Shown in pieces: positions 8,807 to 18,341 of a DNA stretch of 64,000 bases. The stretch comes from Myxococcus stipitatus (lineage in GTDB: Bacteria > Myxococcota > Myxococcia > Myxococcales > Myxococcaceae). Under the pieces are notes generated by a model. It was given only the letters and a program-made list of their open reading frames with translations, searched no databases and was not told the origin of the DNA. The stretch spans positions 8,318,501-8,382,500 of the forward strand of contig NZ_CP147913.1 of NCBI RefSeq assembly GCF_037414475.1, read 5' to 3'. How positions within the stretch are numbered: position 1 is the first letter of the stretch; the number at the start of each line of letters is the position of its first letter. The translations under genes were made by a program, and so were the position numbers.

Positions 8807-10644
8807 TACAGACTGACGGAGTCGAACGGACGGTTGAGCTTCGTCCGAGGACGCGGCAGGCCCGCGTGGATGGCCGCCGTGTCGCCGCGGGCCAGCGCGT
8901 CCACCAGGGCGCGCGTCTGCTTGGGCCAGGTGGAGCTGGCCAGGGCCCGGCGCAGGGGCTCCGCCCAGTCGTTCCGCTCGGCGGCCAGGCCCATGCCGGC
9001 CAGGCTCTCCGCGGCCATCAGGGGCTCGCCGATGTCGCGTGCGTGTTGCTCGGCGCGCGCGAACCAGTCCACGGCGGAGTCCATCTGCCCGGCATCCAGG
9101 AACACGCGCCCCAGCTCCGCCGCGATGACCTGCCGGTGGAAGGAGTCGCGCAACGCGTCCGCGCTGGCGTACGCCTGCTGGAAGTGCTCGATGGCGTCCT
9201 CGCGCGAACCCGCGGCGAACTCCAGTCCGGCCAGCCGGTAGCGGTGGTGCTTGGCGAAGTTGACGCCCCAGCGCTCGCTGATGCCCTCGAAGCGCCGCCA
9301 CGTGTTGATGGCGTCCGTGAACTGCCGCGCCGACTCCTGGAGATAGCTGGCGTTGGAGATGAGGTTGATCTTCAAGTGGGTGGCGCTGGCGTCATGCAGT
9401 TCGCCCACGCAGCGCATGGCCTGCTTCTCCTCCACCAGCGCCTTGTCCAGCTTGCGCTCCAGGAACCACGTCAGCGCGCCGACGTTGCGCAGCCAGCCTT
9501 CCTGGAGCGCGCGGTCCTCCGCCGAGCCCTTCGCCAGCGCCTCCAGGCCCGCGGCCACCTCGGCGCGGGCTTGAGGCAGCTCTCCCATGCGCTTGGTCAA
9601 CGTCAGCGCGCGGAACATGTGCAGCCGCGCCGTGGTCTCCGGCGGAACCTTGCACTCCAGCCCCTTTCCGAACGAAGCCAGCGCCTCGTCGTGGGAGCCG
9701 GTGAAGACCTGCACCACGCCCATGCTCCGGTGGAGCAGGGCCCGCAGCTCCTCCACGTCGCCCAGGCTGCTCCGGTCGATTTCGATGGCCGGCGTGACGA
9801 AGCCCGTGTCCAACGACTCCCAGGCCTGGGCCACGCGGGAGGCGAGGCTCGTGTCCGGGTCTCCCTCCAGCAGCCGCAGGCCTTGCTCCGCGGCCAGCAG
9901 CGCGCCCTCGTAGTTGGTGGTGAAGAAGCAGCTGCGGATGGCGTGGATGGCCGAGGCCACGCGGGTGGCGCGCTCCTCCGCCGCATCCACCACCAGCCGC
10001 AGATAGCGCCCCTCCAGGTCCACCGCCGGCTCCACCTCGCGCGAGGTCCGCGTGCAGGTGCCCGCTCCGGTGGACGCGCGCAGGCGCTTGCTCAGCGAGT
10101 CCAGGTACTCGCGCCGTCGGGACTCGAAGACCGCCGCGCAGTGGGGCCGCCGCAGCTGCCAGCCGGTGAACAGCAGCGTCCCTTCCAGTCCGTCCAACCG
10201 CGCCCACTCCGCCGCGCGCATCATCCCGCGCAGGCTGACCAGGTCACACTCTCCCGCGCCATGCAGCACCAGCGCGCGGCCCGTGGCGCGCAGCGTCTCG
10301 ACGATGGCCCGCGCGGCCACGCTGAGAATCCAGTACGTCTGTTCGGATTCGCGGTGGAGCCTGCGCTCGGAGGGCGAGAGCGCCAGGTCCCCCAGGTCCG
10401 CGACGCCTTGCACGCTGCCGGGAAACAGCCGGTTCCATTCCGACGGATGGGCCTCCGCGACGGCGCTCACGACACTCGGGGCGCTGGCCTCGCAGGCGCG
10501 CAGCACCTTCCTCAATCCGCCAAAGGCCGTGGGCAGGGCCACGCCCACATCCACTTCGATGGCTCGTTCCGGGAGCGTGGAGGGAAGGGACTGCTCCACG
10601 GACACTTCAAAGAGTGCTCCAGCCACAGCGGACGGGGGAGTCAA
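8803..10644 (-). CDS. TPR-repeat protein, about 613 aa
   Basis: The protein begins at a TTG with GAGG five bases upstream; an in-frame GTG a few codons later is an alternative. Residues 1-170 are a non-repeat domain that includes the block RALVLHGAGECDLVSLRGMM. From about residue 200 to 580 the sequence is a run of helical hairpins (for example YEGALLAAEQGLRLLEGD and FTDAINTWRRFEGISERWG), typical of tetratricopeptide repeats that bind partner proteins. Similar TPR halves occur in myxobacterial regulators, but no DNA-binding or kinase domain is visible here. The divergent partner across a 467-bp gap is the large kinase at 11112, a possible functional link. Confidence 0.75.
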   Translation of the reverse strand: MTPPSAVAGALFEVSVEQSLPSTLPERAIEVDVGVALPTAFGGLRKVLRACEASAPSVVSAVAEAHPSEWNRLFPGSVQGVADLGDLALSPSERRLHRESEQTYWILSVAARAIVETLRATGRALVLHGAGECDLVSLRGMMRAAEWARLDGLEGTLLFTGWQLRRPHCAAVFESRRREYLDSLSKRLRASTGAGTCTRTSREVEPAVDLEGRYLRLVVDAAEERATRVASAIHAIRSCFFTTNYEGALLAAEQGLRLLEGDPDTSLASRVAQAWESLDTGFVTPAIEIDRSSLGDVEELRALLHRSMGVVQVFTGSHDEALASFGKGLECKVPPETTARLHMFRALTLTKRMGELPQARAEVAAGLEALAKGSAEDRALQEGWLRNVGALTWFLERKLDKALVEEKQAMRCVGELHDASATHLKINLISNASYLQESARQFTDAINTWRRFEGISERWGVNFAKHHRYRLAGLEFAAGSREDAIEHFQQAYASADALRDSFHRQVIAAELGRVFLDAGQMDSAVDWFARAEQHARDIGEPLMAAESLAGMGLAAERNDWAEPLRRALASSTWPKQTRALVDALARGDTAAIHAGLPRPRTKLNRPFDSVSLY

Positions 10645-11111
10645 GAAGGCCTCACTCGAGGGGGGACGGAATCGAGGGTGCGCGTCTGGATGAACGTGTC
10701 GAGGTTATCGGGGCTGCATCTTCACAATGTGTCAGCAGTCAATCAAATGACGGACGGCGTACTCGCCACGACTGCGTGTTTCTGAATCGAGACGGAAATG
10801 TTTCAAAATCCGTTTCATCTCGGCGCACGAGCGTGCTGAGCGCGGGGATTCCATCCAAGGCCCGATGTCAGGCCTCCTTCCCGTGCGCCCCGTGCGAGCC
10901 CCACCCAGACTCCATTTAGTCCAGTAAATCCTGCTGGACGGGTTTTGGACAAGCCACTCCGCCCCACGGTTCATCCCAGGGCACTCGCGCGCGAGGTGGG
11001 TGTCCGCCCTGTTGACGTCCGAGCGGCAGGAGGCTTGCCCCTCTGGACAGAACCTCGCCCGCATCGTCCGTTAGAGGCTTCTGGAAGAAGAGGGGACGTC
11101 GCCCAGGGGGC
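10645..11111. other. Divergent intergenic region, relatively AT-rich
   Basis: No convincing gene. The stretch 10730-10950 is visibly richer in A/T than the rest. It holds a direct repeat GTTTCA (near 10800 and 10811) and an inverted ATTTA/TAAAT pair (10914-10929). It should contain promoters for the TPR gene (minus) and the hybrid kinase (plus). Confidence 0.5.
11024..11039 (+). promoter_or_regulatory. Possible sigma-54 promoter of the hybrid kinase
   Basis: CGGCAGGAGGCTTGCC keeps the GG-N10-GC spacing and the GGCA and TTGC cores of the -24/-12 consensus, with mismatches at three positions. It lies about 75 bp before the GTG at 11112. Myxobacteria use many sigma-54 promoters, but chance matches are common. 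Confidence 0.25.
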
Positions 11112-14100
11112 GTGATGCTGGAGCTGCCCGGCTATCAGGACGTGCGGAGAATCTATCGCGGCCACCGCTACGAGGTGTTCCGCGCCTGGGCGCCTGGGGG
11201 AGCGGCTCGGGTGCTGAAGGTCGTCCGGGAGGGGCCGCTCGCGGAGAGCAGCTCCGGCCTGCTGCGGCATGAGCACGCGATGTTGAGTGAGCTGCGCGAC
11301 ATCTCGGGCGTGGCTCGGGTGGTGGGGCTGGATGCCGTCGCGGGCCTGCCGGCGTTGATTCTCGCGGACGCCGGACCTCACGACCTGCGCGAGTGGCTGC
11401 GCCGCGGCGCGTTGGACGTGGATGTCTTCCTGGAGCTCTCCGTCGACCTGGCGATGTCGCTGGGGGCGCTGCACCGCCAGCACGTCATCCACCGCGACCT
11501 CAACCCCGCCAACCTGGTGGTCGCCCCCGGGGGGCGCCGGTTGGTGATGATTGACTTCGACCTGGCCACGCGGGTGCAGGGGCTGGTGGGTCGAGCGGGA
11601 ATCCCTGGGGGCTTCGAGGGGACGCTGCGCTACATCGCCCCCGAGCAGACGGGGCGGATGAGCCGGAGGGTGGACCACCGCGCCGACTTGTACGCGCTGG
11701 GGGCCACGTTCTACGAGATGCTCACGGGCGAGGCGCCCTTCGTGTCGGCCGACGCCGCGGAGCTGGTGCACGCGCTGCTCGCGCAGCCGCCCGTGCCTCC
11801 CGTCGACAAGAACCCCAACCTCCCGGTCCTCCTCTCGGACGTGGTGCTGCGGCTGCTCGCGAAGGTGCCGGAGGAGCGCTACCAGAGCGCGGAGGCGCTC
11901 GCGGAGGACCTGCGGGAAATCCAGCGCCGCTGGCGAGGACCCGGAACGCCCATGGCCTTCGAGCTGGGCCGCCACGACCTGGCGCGCGAGCTGGGATTGC
12001 CCGACCGGCTCTATGGCCGAGAGCGCGAGCGGGCCTTGCTCGACGCGGCGTTGACGCGCGCGAGGGCGGGCGCGCGGGAGTGGGTGATGCTCGCGGGGGC
12101 CTCGGGGAGCGGCAAGACGTCGCTGGCCACCTCGCTGAGGGAGCAGGTAGGGCCGGGCCGGTTCCTCTCCGGAAAGTCGTCCGAGCTGAAGGGACAGACA
12201 CCCTATGCCTCGCTGGTGGAGGCGGTGCGCGGGCTGGTGGTGAGCGTGCTGGAGCAGCCGCCGGACGAGGTGGACCGGTGGCGGCAGCGGCTCCAGTCCG
12301 CGTTGGGGACTCAAGGGCGCGTCCTCACGGAGCTGGTTCCCGAACTGGAGCGCCTCATCGGTGAGCAGCCTCCCATCGTCCCGTTGGGGCCCCGGGAGGC
12401 CGGGAGCCGGTTCCTCCTGGTGCTCCAGGCCTTCTTCCGGGACCTGGCCACCGCGGACGAGCCGTTGGTGGTGTTCCTGGATGACCTCCAGTGGGCGGAT
12501 GCGGCCACGCTGGAGCTGCTCACCCGGTTGTCGACGGACCTGGAGCTGCACCACCTCCTGCTGCTGGGCGCGTATCGCCCGGGAGAGTGGGGGCCCGCGC
12601 ATCCCCTGGCCCGCCTGCTGGCGTCGCTCTCCGACGGGGGGAACGGCCCTCGCAGGGTGGAGCTGGCACCGCTGGACCTGGCCTCGCTGACGGCGCTCTG
12701 CTCGGACACGCTGCGATGTGACGCGGAGCGGGCGCGGGCGCTGGCGAGCCTGGTGCTGGAGAAGACCGCGGGCAATCCATTCTCGGTGGGCCACTTCCTG
12801 CGGCACCTGCACCGCACGGGGCTGCTCACGTACGACATCGAGGATGGCTCCTGGTCCTGGGACCTGGCGCGCATCGAGCAAGCGGAGGTCACCGACAACG
12901 TCGTCGAGCTCATGCTGGACTCCATCCGCCAGCTCCCGGGCCGAACGCAGCGGCTGTTGACGGTGGCCGCGTGCATGCGTGGGCAGGTGGACCTGTGGCT
13001 CCTGGCCCGGGTTGTCGACGCGCCCGTGGAGGACACGGCGGGCTCGCTCTGGAGCGCGGTGCGCGCGGGCCTGCTCGTCCCGGAGGGGCGGGGGCCTCGC
13101 TTCCAGCCGCCGCACCCGGAGCCGACGCCGGATGGCTTGACGGTGCGTCAGGCCACCTACCGGTTCGCGCATGACCGCGTGAGACACGCGGCCTACTCGC
13201 TGCTGTCGGAGGAGGAGCGTCAGGCCCTGCACCGCGCCTTGGGGCGCCACCTCTGGGAGAGCGCCACGGGCGCGGAGGCCGAGCAGCGGGTGTGCGAGGT
13301 GGCCGACCACTTCCACCTGGGCGGCGACGCGGTGTCGTCGCCTCGCGAGCGCCAGTGGCTCGCCGAGCTCAACGTGCGCGCGGGGCGCAAGGTGCGGGAT
13401 GCCTCCGCGTTCGAGGCCTCGCTGGCCTACTTCATGCGGGCGCGCTCGCTGTTGCCCGAGGACGCCTGGGACACACAGCCGCAGCTCATGATGCGGCTCC
13501 ACCAGGACGCGGCCGAGTGCGCGCAGCTCACCGGAGACCGGCTGCTCTCGGAGCGCCTCATCGACACGGCGATGGCGCACGCGGTGTCGCCGCTCGACAA
13601 GGCGGACCTCTACGTGCTGCGGATGAACGCGAGCATCCTCGCTCGGGACCATGGCGCGGCGCTGGGCCATGCACGCGAGGGCTTGAGGCTCTTTGGCGTG
13701 GACCTGCCGGAAGGGGACGCCACGGGGGCCTTCCAGGCGGAGCTGCCCCAGGTGGAGGCGCGGTGGAAGGCCCGGTCCGGGGAGGAGCTCCTGTCGGCTC
13801 CGCTCATGAGCCTGGACGCGGACGTGGGCTGCATGCGCTTGTTGATGAACGCGGGCATCGCGGCGTGGTTCTCGGACCCGCCGATGTTCTCGTTCATCTA
13901 CACGCGGATGCTCAGCCTCACGATGAAGTCCGGCAACAGCGTGTACTCCGCGTTCGCCTACGTGTGCTTCGGCCTCGTCTACGGCGAGTCGCGGGGCGAC
14001 TACGCCGCGGGCCATCCCTTCGGCCACCTGGGCATGGAGCTGAGCCGTCGCATCGCGGACCCGCGCGAGGAGTGCCGGGTCCTGGCCGCGTTCCTCTTCT

Positions 14101-16826
14101 ACCAGCGGCACTGGCGCGAGCCGCTGCGCTCGGCGATTCCGCTGCTGCGCCGGGGCATCGCCGCGGGCCTGGAGAGCGGCGAGCCACAGTACGTGGCCTA
14201 CCTCCTGGCCAGCACCAGCTTCACGCGGCTGCGCCTGGGCACGGAGCTGGACCGGGTCCACGCGGAGGTCGAGGCGGCGCTGGCCTTCGACCGCAAGAGT
14301 GGCCAGCGCGCCATGGCGGACCTCCAACTCGCCGTGCGTCAGTCCGTCCGATGTCTGCAAGGAAGGACTCGCGAGCGCCAGAGCTACGACGACGCCACCT
14401 TCGACACCTGCACCTTCCTCGAGCAGGCGAAGAGCGACCCCACCATCCTCGGGCAGTACTTCATCCTGCGGCTCCAGACGTCGTACCTCCTGGGGGACCT
14501 GGCCGGCGCGCGGGAGATGCTGCGCGCGGCGGAGCCGCACCTGCGCTTCATGCCGTCGCTCTTCAACGTCACGGAGCACGCCTTCTTCGGCGCGCTGGTC
14601 CAGGCGGCGGGAGGGGACAGCGGCCTGGAGCCGGAGCGCCGCTCGCGCAGGGCACAGGTCGAGGAGGCGTGGCTGCGCTTCCGGCACTGGGCGGCCAACT
14701 GCCCGGAGAACTTCCGTCACCGGCACTTGATGCTGTCGGCGGAGCGGGCCCGTCTGGACGGCCACTTCACGGAGGCCGCGGAGCTCTTGGACGAGGCCAT
14801 CGACCGCGCGCGCGAGGAGGGTTTCTCCCAGGACGAGGCGCTCGCCAACACCCTCGCGGGCCGCCTCTACAGCGCGCTGGGGCGCAAGCGGGTCGCCATG
14901 CTGTACCTGCGCGCCGCGCGCGAGGGCTATGCCCGCTGGGGCGCGAAGTCAGTGGTCTCCGCGCTTCAGGAAGAGTTCCCGGACCTGCAGGTGCAGGAGC
15001 CCGGCCTCTGGGACCAGGCCGTCACGCCCACGGGCGATGACTTCCGGGGGGCCTCGCTCGACCTCTTGAGCATCCTCAAGGCCGCGCAGTCGTTGTCCGG
15101 CGAAGTGGCGCTGGAGCAGTTGTTGGAGAAGTTGATGGCGGTGTGCCTGGAAGTCGCGGGCGCGCAGCGCGGCGCGCTCGCGCTGGAAGAGCAGGGCGTG
15201 CTGCTCCTGGAGGCCGTGGGCGTGGTGGGGGAGCCCATGTCCCGGTTGCACGTGGCGCTCGCGGGCTCCGAGCAGGTCCCGGAGTCACTGCTGGGCCACG
15301 CATACCGCACGGGCGACGCGGTGGTGCTGGGAGACGCCGCGCACCAGGGACGCTTCGTGTCGGATGTCTATGTGGCGAAGCAGCGGGTGAAGTCCGCGCT
15401 GGTGGTGCCCATCCGCCGTCATGCGCGCACCATGGGCGTGCTGTACCTGGAGAACAACCTGGCCACGCATGCCTTCACGCCGGACCGGGTGCGGGTGCTC
15501 CAGCTCCTGTCCTCGCAGATGGCCATCTCGCTGGAGAACAGCCTGCTCTTCGAGGAGCGCAGGCGCGCGGAGGAGGCCGTGCGCTTCCTCGCCGAGTCGA
15601 GCGTGGTGCTCGCGGAGTCCTTCGACTTCGACGTCACGCTCACGCGCCTGGCGCGGCTGTCAGTGTCCTTCCTGGCGACGGCCTGCTCCATCGACGTGGT
15701 GGAGACCTCGGGCGCCATCCGCCGGCTCTCCACCGCGCACGCGGACCCCGCCTTCGAGCGAATCGCGCGGGAGCTTCAGGAAGTCTACACGCCGCATTGG
15801 GACTCGTCGCAGCCCGCCACGCAGGTGCTCCGTACGCGGCAGCCGCTGCTCGTCCCGGTGCTGACCGTCGAAATCCTGGAGCGGCTGTGCCGGGATGCGC
15901 ACCATGTCTCGCTCATGCGCGCGATGAAGTCGCGCACGTTGATGGCGGTGCCGCTGATCGCGCGAGGCCGGATGCTGGGCGTCATCACGCTGGTCTCCTC
16001 GGTGCCAGGGCGGCGCTACGGCTCCGCGGACCTGGAGCTCGCGCAGGACCTGGCGCGACGCGCGGCCATCGCGTTGGACAACGCGCGGCTGTACCACGAG
16101 TCCCAGGAGGCCATCCGGCTGCGCGACGAGTTCCTCTCCATCGCCGCGCATGAGCTCTACACCCCCATCACCGCGCTCCAGCTCTCCGTGCAGGGGCTGG
16201 CGCGGAGCGAGTCGCCCACGCGCGACGCGGTGCAACGGGCGTCCCGGACCACCCAGGCGCAGACGCGCCGGCTGGCGCACCTGGTGGACGAGCTGCTCGA
16301 TGTCTCGCGCATCCAGACGGGGAGGCTCCACCTGAACCTGGAGACGGTGGACCTGGGCACGGTGGTGCGGGACGTGGTGGAGGGGCTGGGCGATGCGCTC
16401 CGCCGCGCGCACTCGGAGCTGATACTGCGCCTGGCTCCCGACTGCACCGGCCGGTGGGACCGCGTGCGGATGGAGCAGGTGGTGACGAACCTCTTGTCCA
16501 ACGCGCTCAAGTTCGGCGCGGGCCATCCCATCGAGGTGCGCCTCGAGCAGGTGGAGGGCCGCGTGGCGTTGGACGTCATCGACCAGGGCATCGGCATCCC
16601 CGCCGAGCGGCTGCCGCACATCTTCGGCCGCTTCGAGCGCGCCGTCTCCTCGCGCGAGTACGGAGGTCTGGGCCTGGGGCTCTACATCGTCCGGGAAATC
16701 GTCGCCGCGCTCGGGGGGCAGGTCCGCGCGGAGAGCGTGCTGGGCGAAGGCTCCCGCTTCACGGTGGAGCTTCCCAGCGATGGGCCCGATGACACCGCGG
16801 CGCGCGCCAGCGCCAAGGCCTCCTGA
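11112..16826 (+). CDS. Hybrid Ser/Thr protein kinase - AAA ATPase - GAF - histidine kinase
   Basis: 1904 residues from GTG (or the ATG three bases later). Order of domains: a Hanks-type kinase (about 1-270) with the catalytic loop HRDLNPANLVV near 127 and DFD in place of DFG near 147; an AAA/STAND ATPase with Walker A GASGSGKTS near 325 and VVFLDDLQWAD near 455; a long helical TPR-like region (about 700-1290); two GAF domains (about 1320-1460 and 1480-1640); and a histidine kinase with H-box FLSIAAHELYTP (His near 1680), N-box NLLSNALKFG near 1794 and G-box GGLGLGLYIV near 1850. Such fusions are a myxobacterial and cyanobacterial speciality and join Ser/Thr and His phosphorylation in one cytoplasmic sensor. 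No receiver domain is fused and no response regulator lies alongside, so the output is unknown. Confidence 0.92.
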   Translation: MMLELPGYQDVRRIYRGHRYEVFRAWAPGGAARVLKVVREGPLAESSSGLLRHEHAMLSELRDISGVARVVGLDAVAGLPALILADAGPHDLREWLRRGALDVDVFLELSVDLAMSLGALHRQHVIHRDLNPANLVVAPGGRRLVMIDFDLATRVQGLVGRAGIPGGFEGTLRYIAPEQTGRMSRRVDHRADLYALGATFYEMLTGEAPFVSADAAELVHALLAQPPVPPVDKNPNLPVLLSDVVLRLLAKVPEERYQSAEALAEDLREIQRRWRGPGTPMAFELGRHDLARELGLPDRLYGRERERALLDAALTRARAGAREWVMLAGASGSGKTSLATSLREQVGPGRFLSGKSSELKGQTPYASLVEAVRGLVVSVLEQPPDEVDRWRQRLQSALGTQGRVLTELVPELERLIGEQPPIVPLGPREAGSRFLLVLQAFFRDLATADEPLVVFLDDLQWADAATLELLTRLSTDLELHHLLLLGAYRPGEWGPAHPLARLLASLSDGGNGPRRVELAPLDLASLTALCSDTLRCDAERARALASLVLEKTAGNPFSVGHFLRHLHRTGLLTYDIEDGSWSWDLARIEQAEVTDNVVELMLDSIRQLPGRTQRLLTVAACMRGQVDLWLLARVVDAPVEDTAGSLWSAVRAGLLVPEGRGPRFQPPHPEPTPDGLTVRQATYRFAHDRVRHAAYSLLSEEERQALHRALGRHLWESATGAEAEQRVCEVADHFHLGGDAVSSPRERQWLAELNVRAGRKVRDASAFEASLAYFMRARSLLPEDAWDTQPQLMMRLHQDAAECAQLTGDRLLSERLIDTAMAHAVSPLDKADLYVLRMNASILARDHGAALGHAREGLRLFGVDLPEGDATGAFQAELPQVEARWKARSGEELLSAPLMSLDADVGCMRLLMNAGIAAWFSDPPMFSFIYTRMLSLTMKSGNSVYSAFAYVCFGLVYGESRGDYAAGHPFGHLGMELSRRIADPREECRVLAAFLFYQRHWREPLRSAIPLLRRGIAAGLESGEPQYVAYLLASTSFTRLRLGTELDRVHAEVEAALAFDRKSGQRAMADLQLAVRQSVRCLQGRTRERQSYDDATFDTCTFLEQAKSDPTILGQYFILRLQTSYLLGDLAGAREMLRAAEPHLRFMPSLFNVTEHAFFGALVQAAGGDSGLEPERRSRRAQVEEAWLRFRHWAANCPENFRHRHLMLSAERARLDGHFTEAAELLDEAIDRAREEGFSQDEALANTLAGRLYSALGRKRVAMLYLRAAREGYARWGAKSVVSALQEEFPDLQVQEPGLWDQAVTPTGDDFRGASLDLLSILKAAQSLSGEVALEQLLEKLMAVCLEVAGAQRGALALEEQGVLLLEAVGVVGEPMSRLHVALAGSEQVPESLLGHAYRTGDAVVLGDAAHQGRFVSDVYVAKQRVKSALVVPIRRHARTMGVLYLENNLATHAFTPDRVRVLQLLSSQMAISLENSLLFEERRRAEEAVRFLAESSVVLAESFDFDVTLTRLARLSVSFLATACSIDVVETSGAIRRLSTAHADPAFERIARELQEVYTPHWDSSQPATQVLRTRQPLLVPVLTVEILERLCRDAHHVSLMRAMKSRTLMAVPLIARGRMLGVITLVSSVPGRRYGSADLELAQDLARRAAIALDNARLYHESQEAIRLRDEFLSIAAHELYTPITALQLSVQGLARSESPTRDAVQRASRTTQAQTRRLAHLVDELLDVSRIQTGRLHLNLETVDLGTVVRDVVEGLGDALRRAHSELILRLAPDCTGRWDRVRMEQVVTNLLSNALKFGAGHPIEVRLEQVEGRVALDVIDQGIGIPAERLPHIFGRFERAVSSREYGGLGLGLYIVREIVAALGGQVRAESVLGEGSRFTVELPSDGPDDTAARASAKAS

Positions 16827-16841
16827 ATCAGCGCGGACGCG

Positions 16842-17147
16842 TCAGTCGTGGGTGCCGATGTGCTGGTCGCCGTGCCGCTCGCAGACCCAGTGGAAGGCAC
16901 AGGAGCACGCCACCGCGCGGGCGCTGGAGCAGCACCGTCCGCCGAAGTGCTCCGGCAGCGGAGTCTCATCCTCCTCGGGCGGGTCTGGCAGGAGCATCGG
17001 CGTGCCTCGCCCCGACGCCGCGGGTCTCGCGCCGCAGCACCCTCGCGTCATGCACCGAGGGCACAGCGACAACTCACAGTTGGCGCACCAGTCGAAGATT
17101 TCACCGGGGCCTCCGCGCCGCTCACATCCACCACAGGTGTCGAACAA
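16842..17147 (-). CDS. Cys-rich zinc-ribbon-like small protein, 101 aa, TTG start
   Basis: The start is set by GGAGG six bases before a TTG at 17147; upstream codons in this frame overlap the antisense of the next gene and are not likely to be translated. The protein opens FDTCGGCERRGG, then FDWCANCELSLCPRCMTRGCCG, and has a second Cys cluster near the end (GGRCCSSARAVACSCAFHWVC). This gives more than a dozen Cys plus His residues in knuckle spacing, consistent with two or three zinc sites. A proline- and acid-rich linker joins the clusters. The family is unknown to me. It converges with the hybrid kinase, leaving 15 bp. Confidence 0.65.
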   Translation of the reverse strand: MFDTCGGCERRGGPGEIFDWCANCELSLCPRCMTRGCCGARPAASGRGTPMLLPDPPEEDETPLPEHFGGRCCSSARAVACSCAFHWVCERHGDQHIGTHD

Positions 17148-17402
17148 GGCCGACCTCCAGGCTTGACGTGAATGAGGGTAGGGCGGGGGTCTGACAGGTG
17201 ACTGCGCGCCAGGGGGGCCTTGCCCGCGTCCCCGCGCCGTTCTGCAAGTGTCATTTCCATCTCTGTCCGGGGGTGGATCCTTCCGTCGGTGAACGGCGGA
17301 CGCGAAGTCTGTGGAGCACTGAACGGTTGATCCGGGTGCGTCGGACGCACATGGAAGAAGCTTGCGGGTAGGGCCAGTCACACGGGGAAGGAATGGGCCT
17401 CC

Positions 17403-17954
17403 ATGCGCAGGGAACGGCGAATCATCGGAGTCTTCGGTTCGGGCCAGGAAGAACACCTGGAGCGCGTCATTCCGCTGGCGCGCTGGATTGCCGAGGCGGG
17501 GTTCGACCTGCTCACCGGCGCGGGCAGCGGAGTGATGAGGGCCGCGGCGGATGCCTTCGTGCAGGTGGTGGGCAGGCGCGGCATCTCCATCGGCATCGTC
17601 CCCGGCACCGTGAAGGACGGCGACTACGTGCCGCGCGAGGGCTACCCCAACCCCGGCGTGGAGCTGGCCATCTACACCCACCTGCCCCTCAGCGGTGAGC
17701 GCGGCACCGAACCCCTCAGCCGCAATCACATCAACGTGCTGACCCCGCACGCCCTCGTGTCGCTCCCCGGCGGCGCGGGCACCGCCTCGGAGGCCGCCCT
17801 GTGCTCCCGCTACGGCAAGCCCATCATCCTCTTCGGCCCCCTGGAGTCCTTCCGCCGCTTTCCGGCCGAAATCGAACGCACCGACTCGCTCGAACGTGTC
17901 ACCGAGTTCATTCGCGCCACCATCCTCGAACCTGCTCGCCTCCACGCTCATTGA
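17403..17954 (+). CDS. LOG-family protein (cytokinin-activating nucleotide phosphoribohydrolase-like)
   Basis: 183 residues with the SLOG Rossmann fold: an N-terminal IIGVFGSG loop, GAGSGVMRAAADAF (about residues 40-53) and the diagnostic PGGAGTASEA motif (about 122-131). LOG proteins, long misnamed lysine decarboxylases, release the base from nucleoside 5'-monophosphates; the PGGxGTxxE loop carries the catalytic Glu. The length matches the family. It is followed 35 bp later by a small membrane protein gene and then the dual cyclase, all on the same strand, so an operon concerned with nucleotide signalling is possible. Confidence 0.88.
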   Translation: MRRERRIIGVFGSGQEEHLERVIPLARWIAEAGFDLLTGAGSGVMRAAADAFVQVVGRRGISIGIVPGTVKDGDYVPREGYPNPGVELAIYTHLPLSGERGTEPLSRNHINVLTPHALVSLPGGAGTASEAALCSRYGKPIILFGPLESFRRFPAEIERTDSLERVTEFIRATILEPARLHAH

Positions 17955-17989
17955 ACTCGATAAACGAGAAATACTTGGATTGGTGGGCC

Positions 17990-18331
17990 ATGCTCGAAGC
18001 CGGGGAGAAAGCGACTAGGATGCGGCGACTGGGGGGCATGTACCGCTCCACGTTGAAGGCCCGGGTTTCGCGTCGTCTCGCGTGCGTCGACATGATTAGC
18101 GCCGACTATCCACTGGCAAGCTGGTTCCTCGCCGTCTCGACGACGTTCTTCCGCTGGGTCTTCGCGCTGCCGCTGCTGCTGATTCCCTTGCGTCGGGCGC
18201 GGTGGTACGGCTGGGGCCACGTGTGGGGGGCGCTGCGAAAGGCTCAGCCGATGTCGGAGACCGTGGAGACGTTCCTCTACGCCGGGGTGGGTGTGATGGC
18301 GCTGTGGCTTCGCTTCCGGATGTTGGGCTGA
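17990..18331 (+). CDS. Small membrane protein, about 113 aa
   Basis: The start is uncertain. I give the ATG at 17990 (GGTGGG upstream); ATGs at 18020 and 18038 are alternatives. Two hydrophobic segments, ASWFLAVSTTFFRWVFALPL and a shorter one near the C-terminus (LYAGVGVMALWLRF), suggest two membrane passes with the basic loop RRARWYGWGHVWGALRK between them. It ends 10 bp before the start of the dual cyclase and is probably co-transcribed with it. A role in tethering or controlling the cyclase is only suggested by position. Confidence 0.55.
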   Translation: MLEAGEKATRMRRLGGMYRSTLKARVSRRLACVDMISADYPLASWFLAVSTTFFRWVFALPLLLIPLRRARWYGWGHVWGALRKAQPMSETVETFLYAGVGVMALWLRFRMLG

Positions 18332-18341
18332 GGGCGCCTGC

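Noticed and set aside
10971..14765. A 1264-codon minus-strand open frame under the hybrid kinase
   Set aside because: Same antisense effect; the plus-strand protein has intact kinase and ATPase motifs.
16842..17951. The full 369-codon version of the zinc-ribbon gene
   Set aside because: Its upstream part is antisense to the clear LOG-family gene; a ribosome-binding site points to the TTG at 17147.
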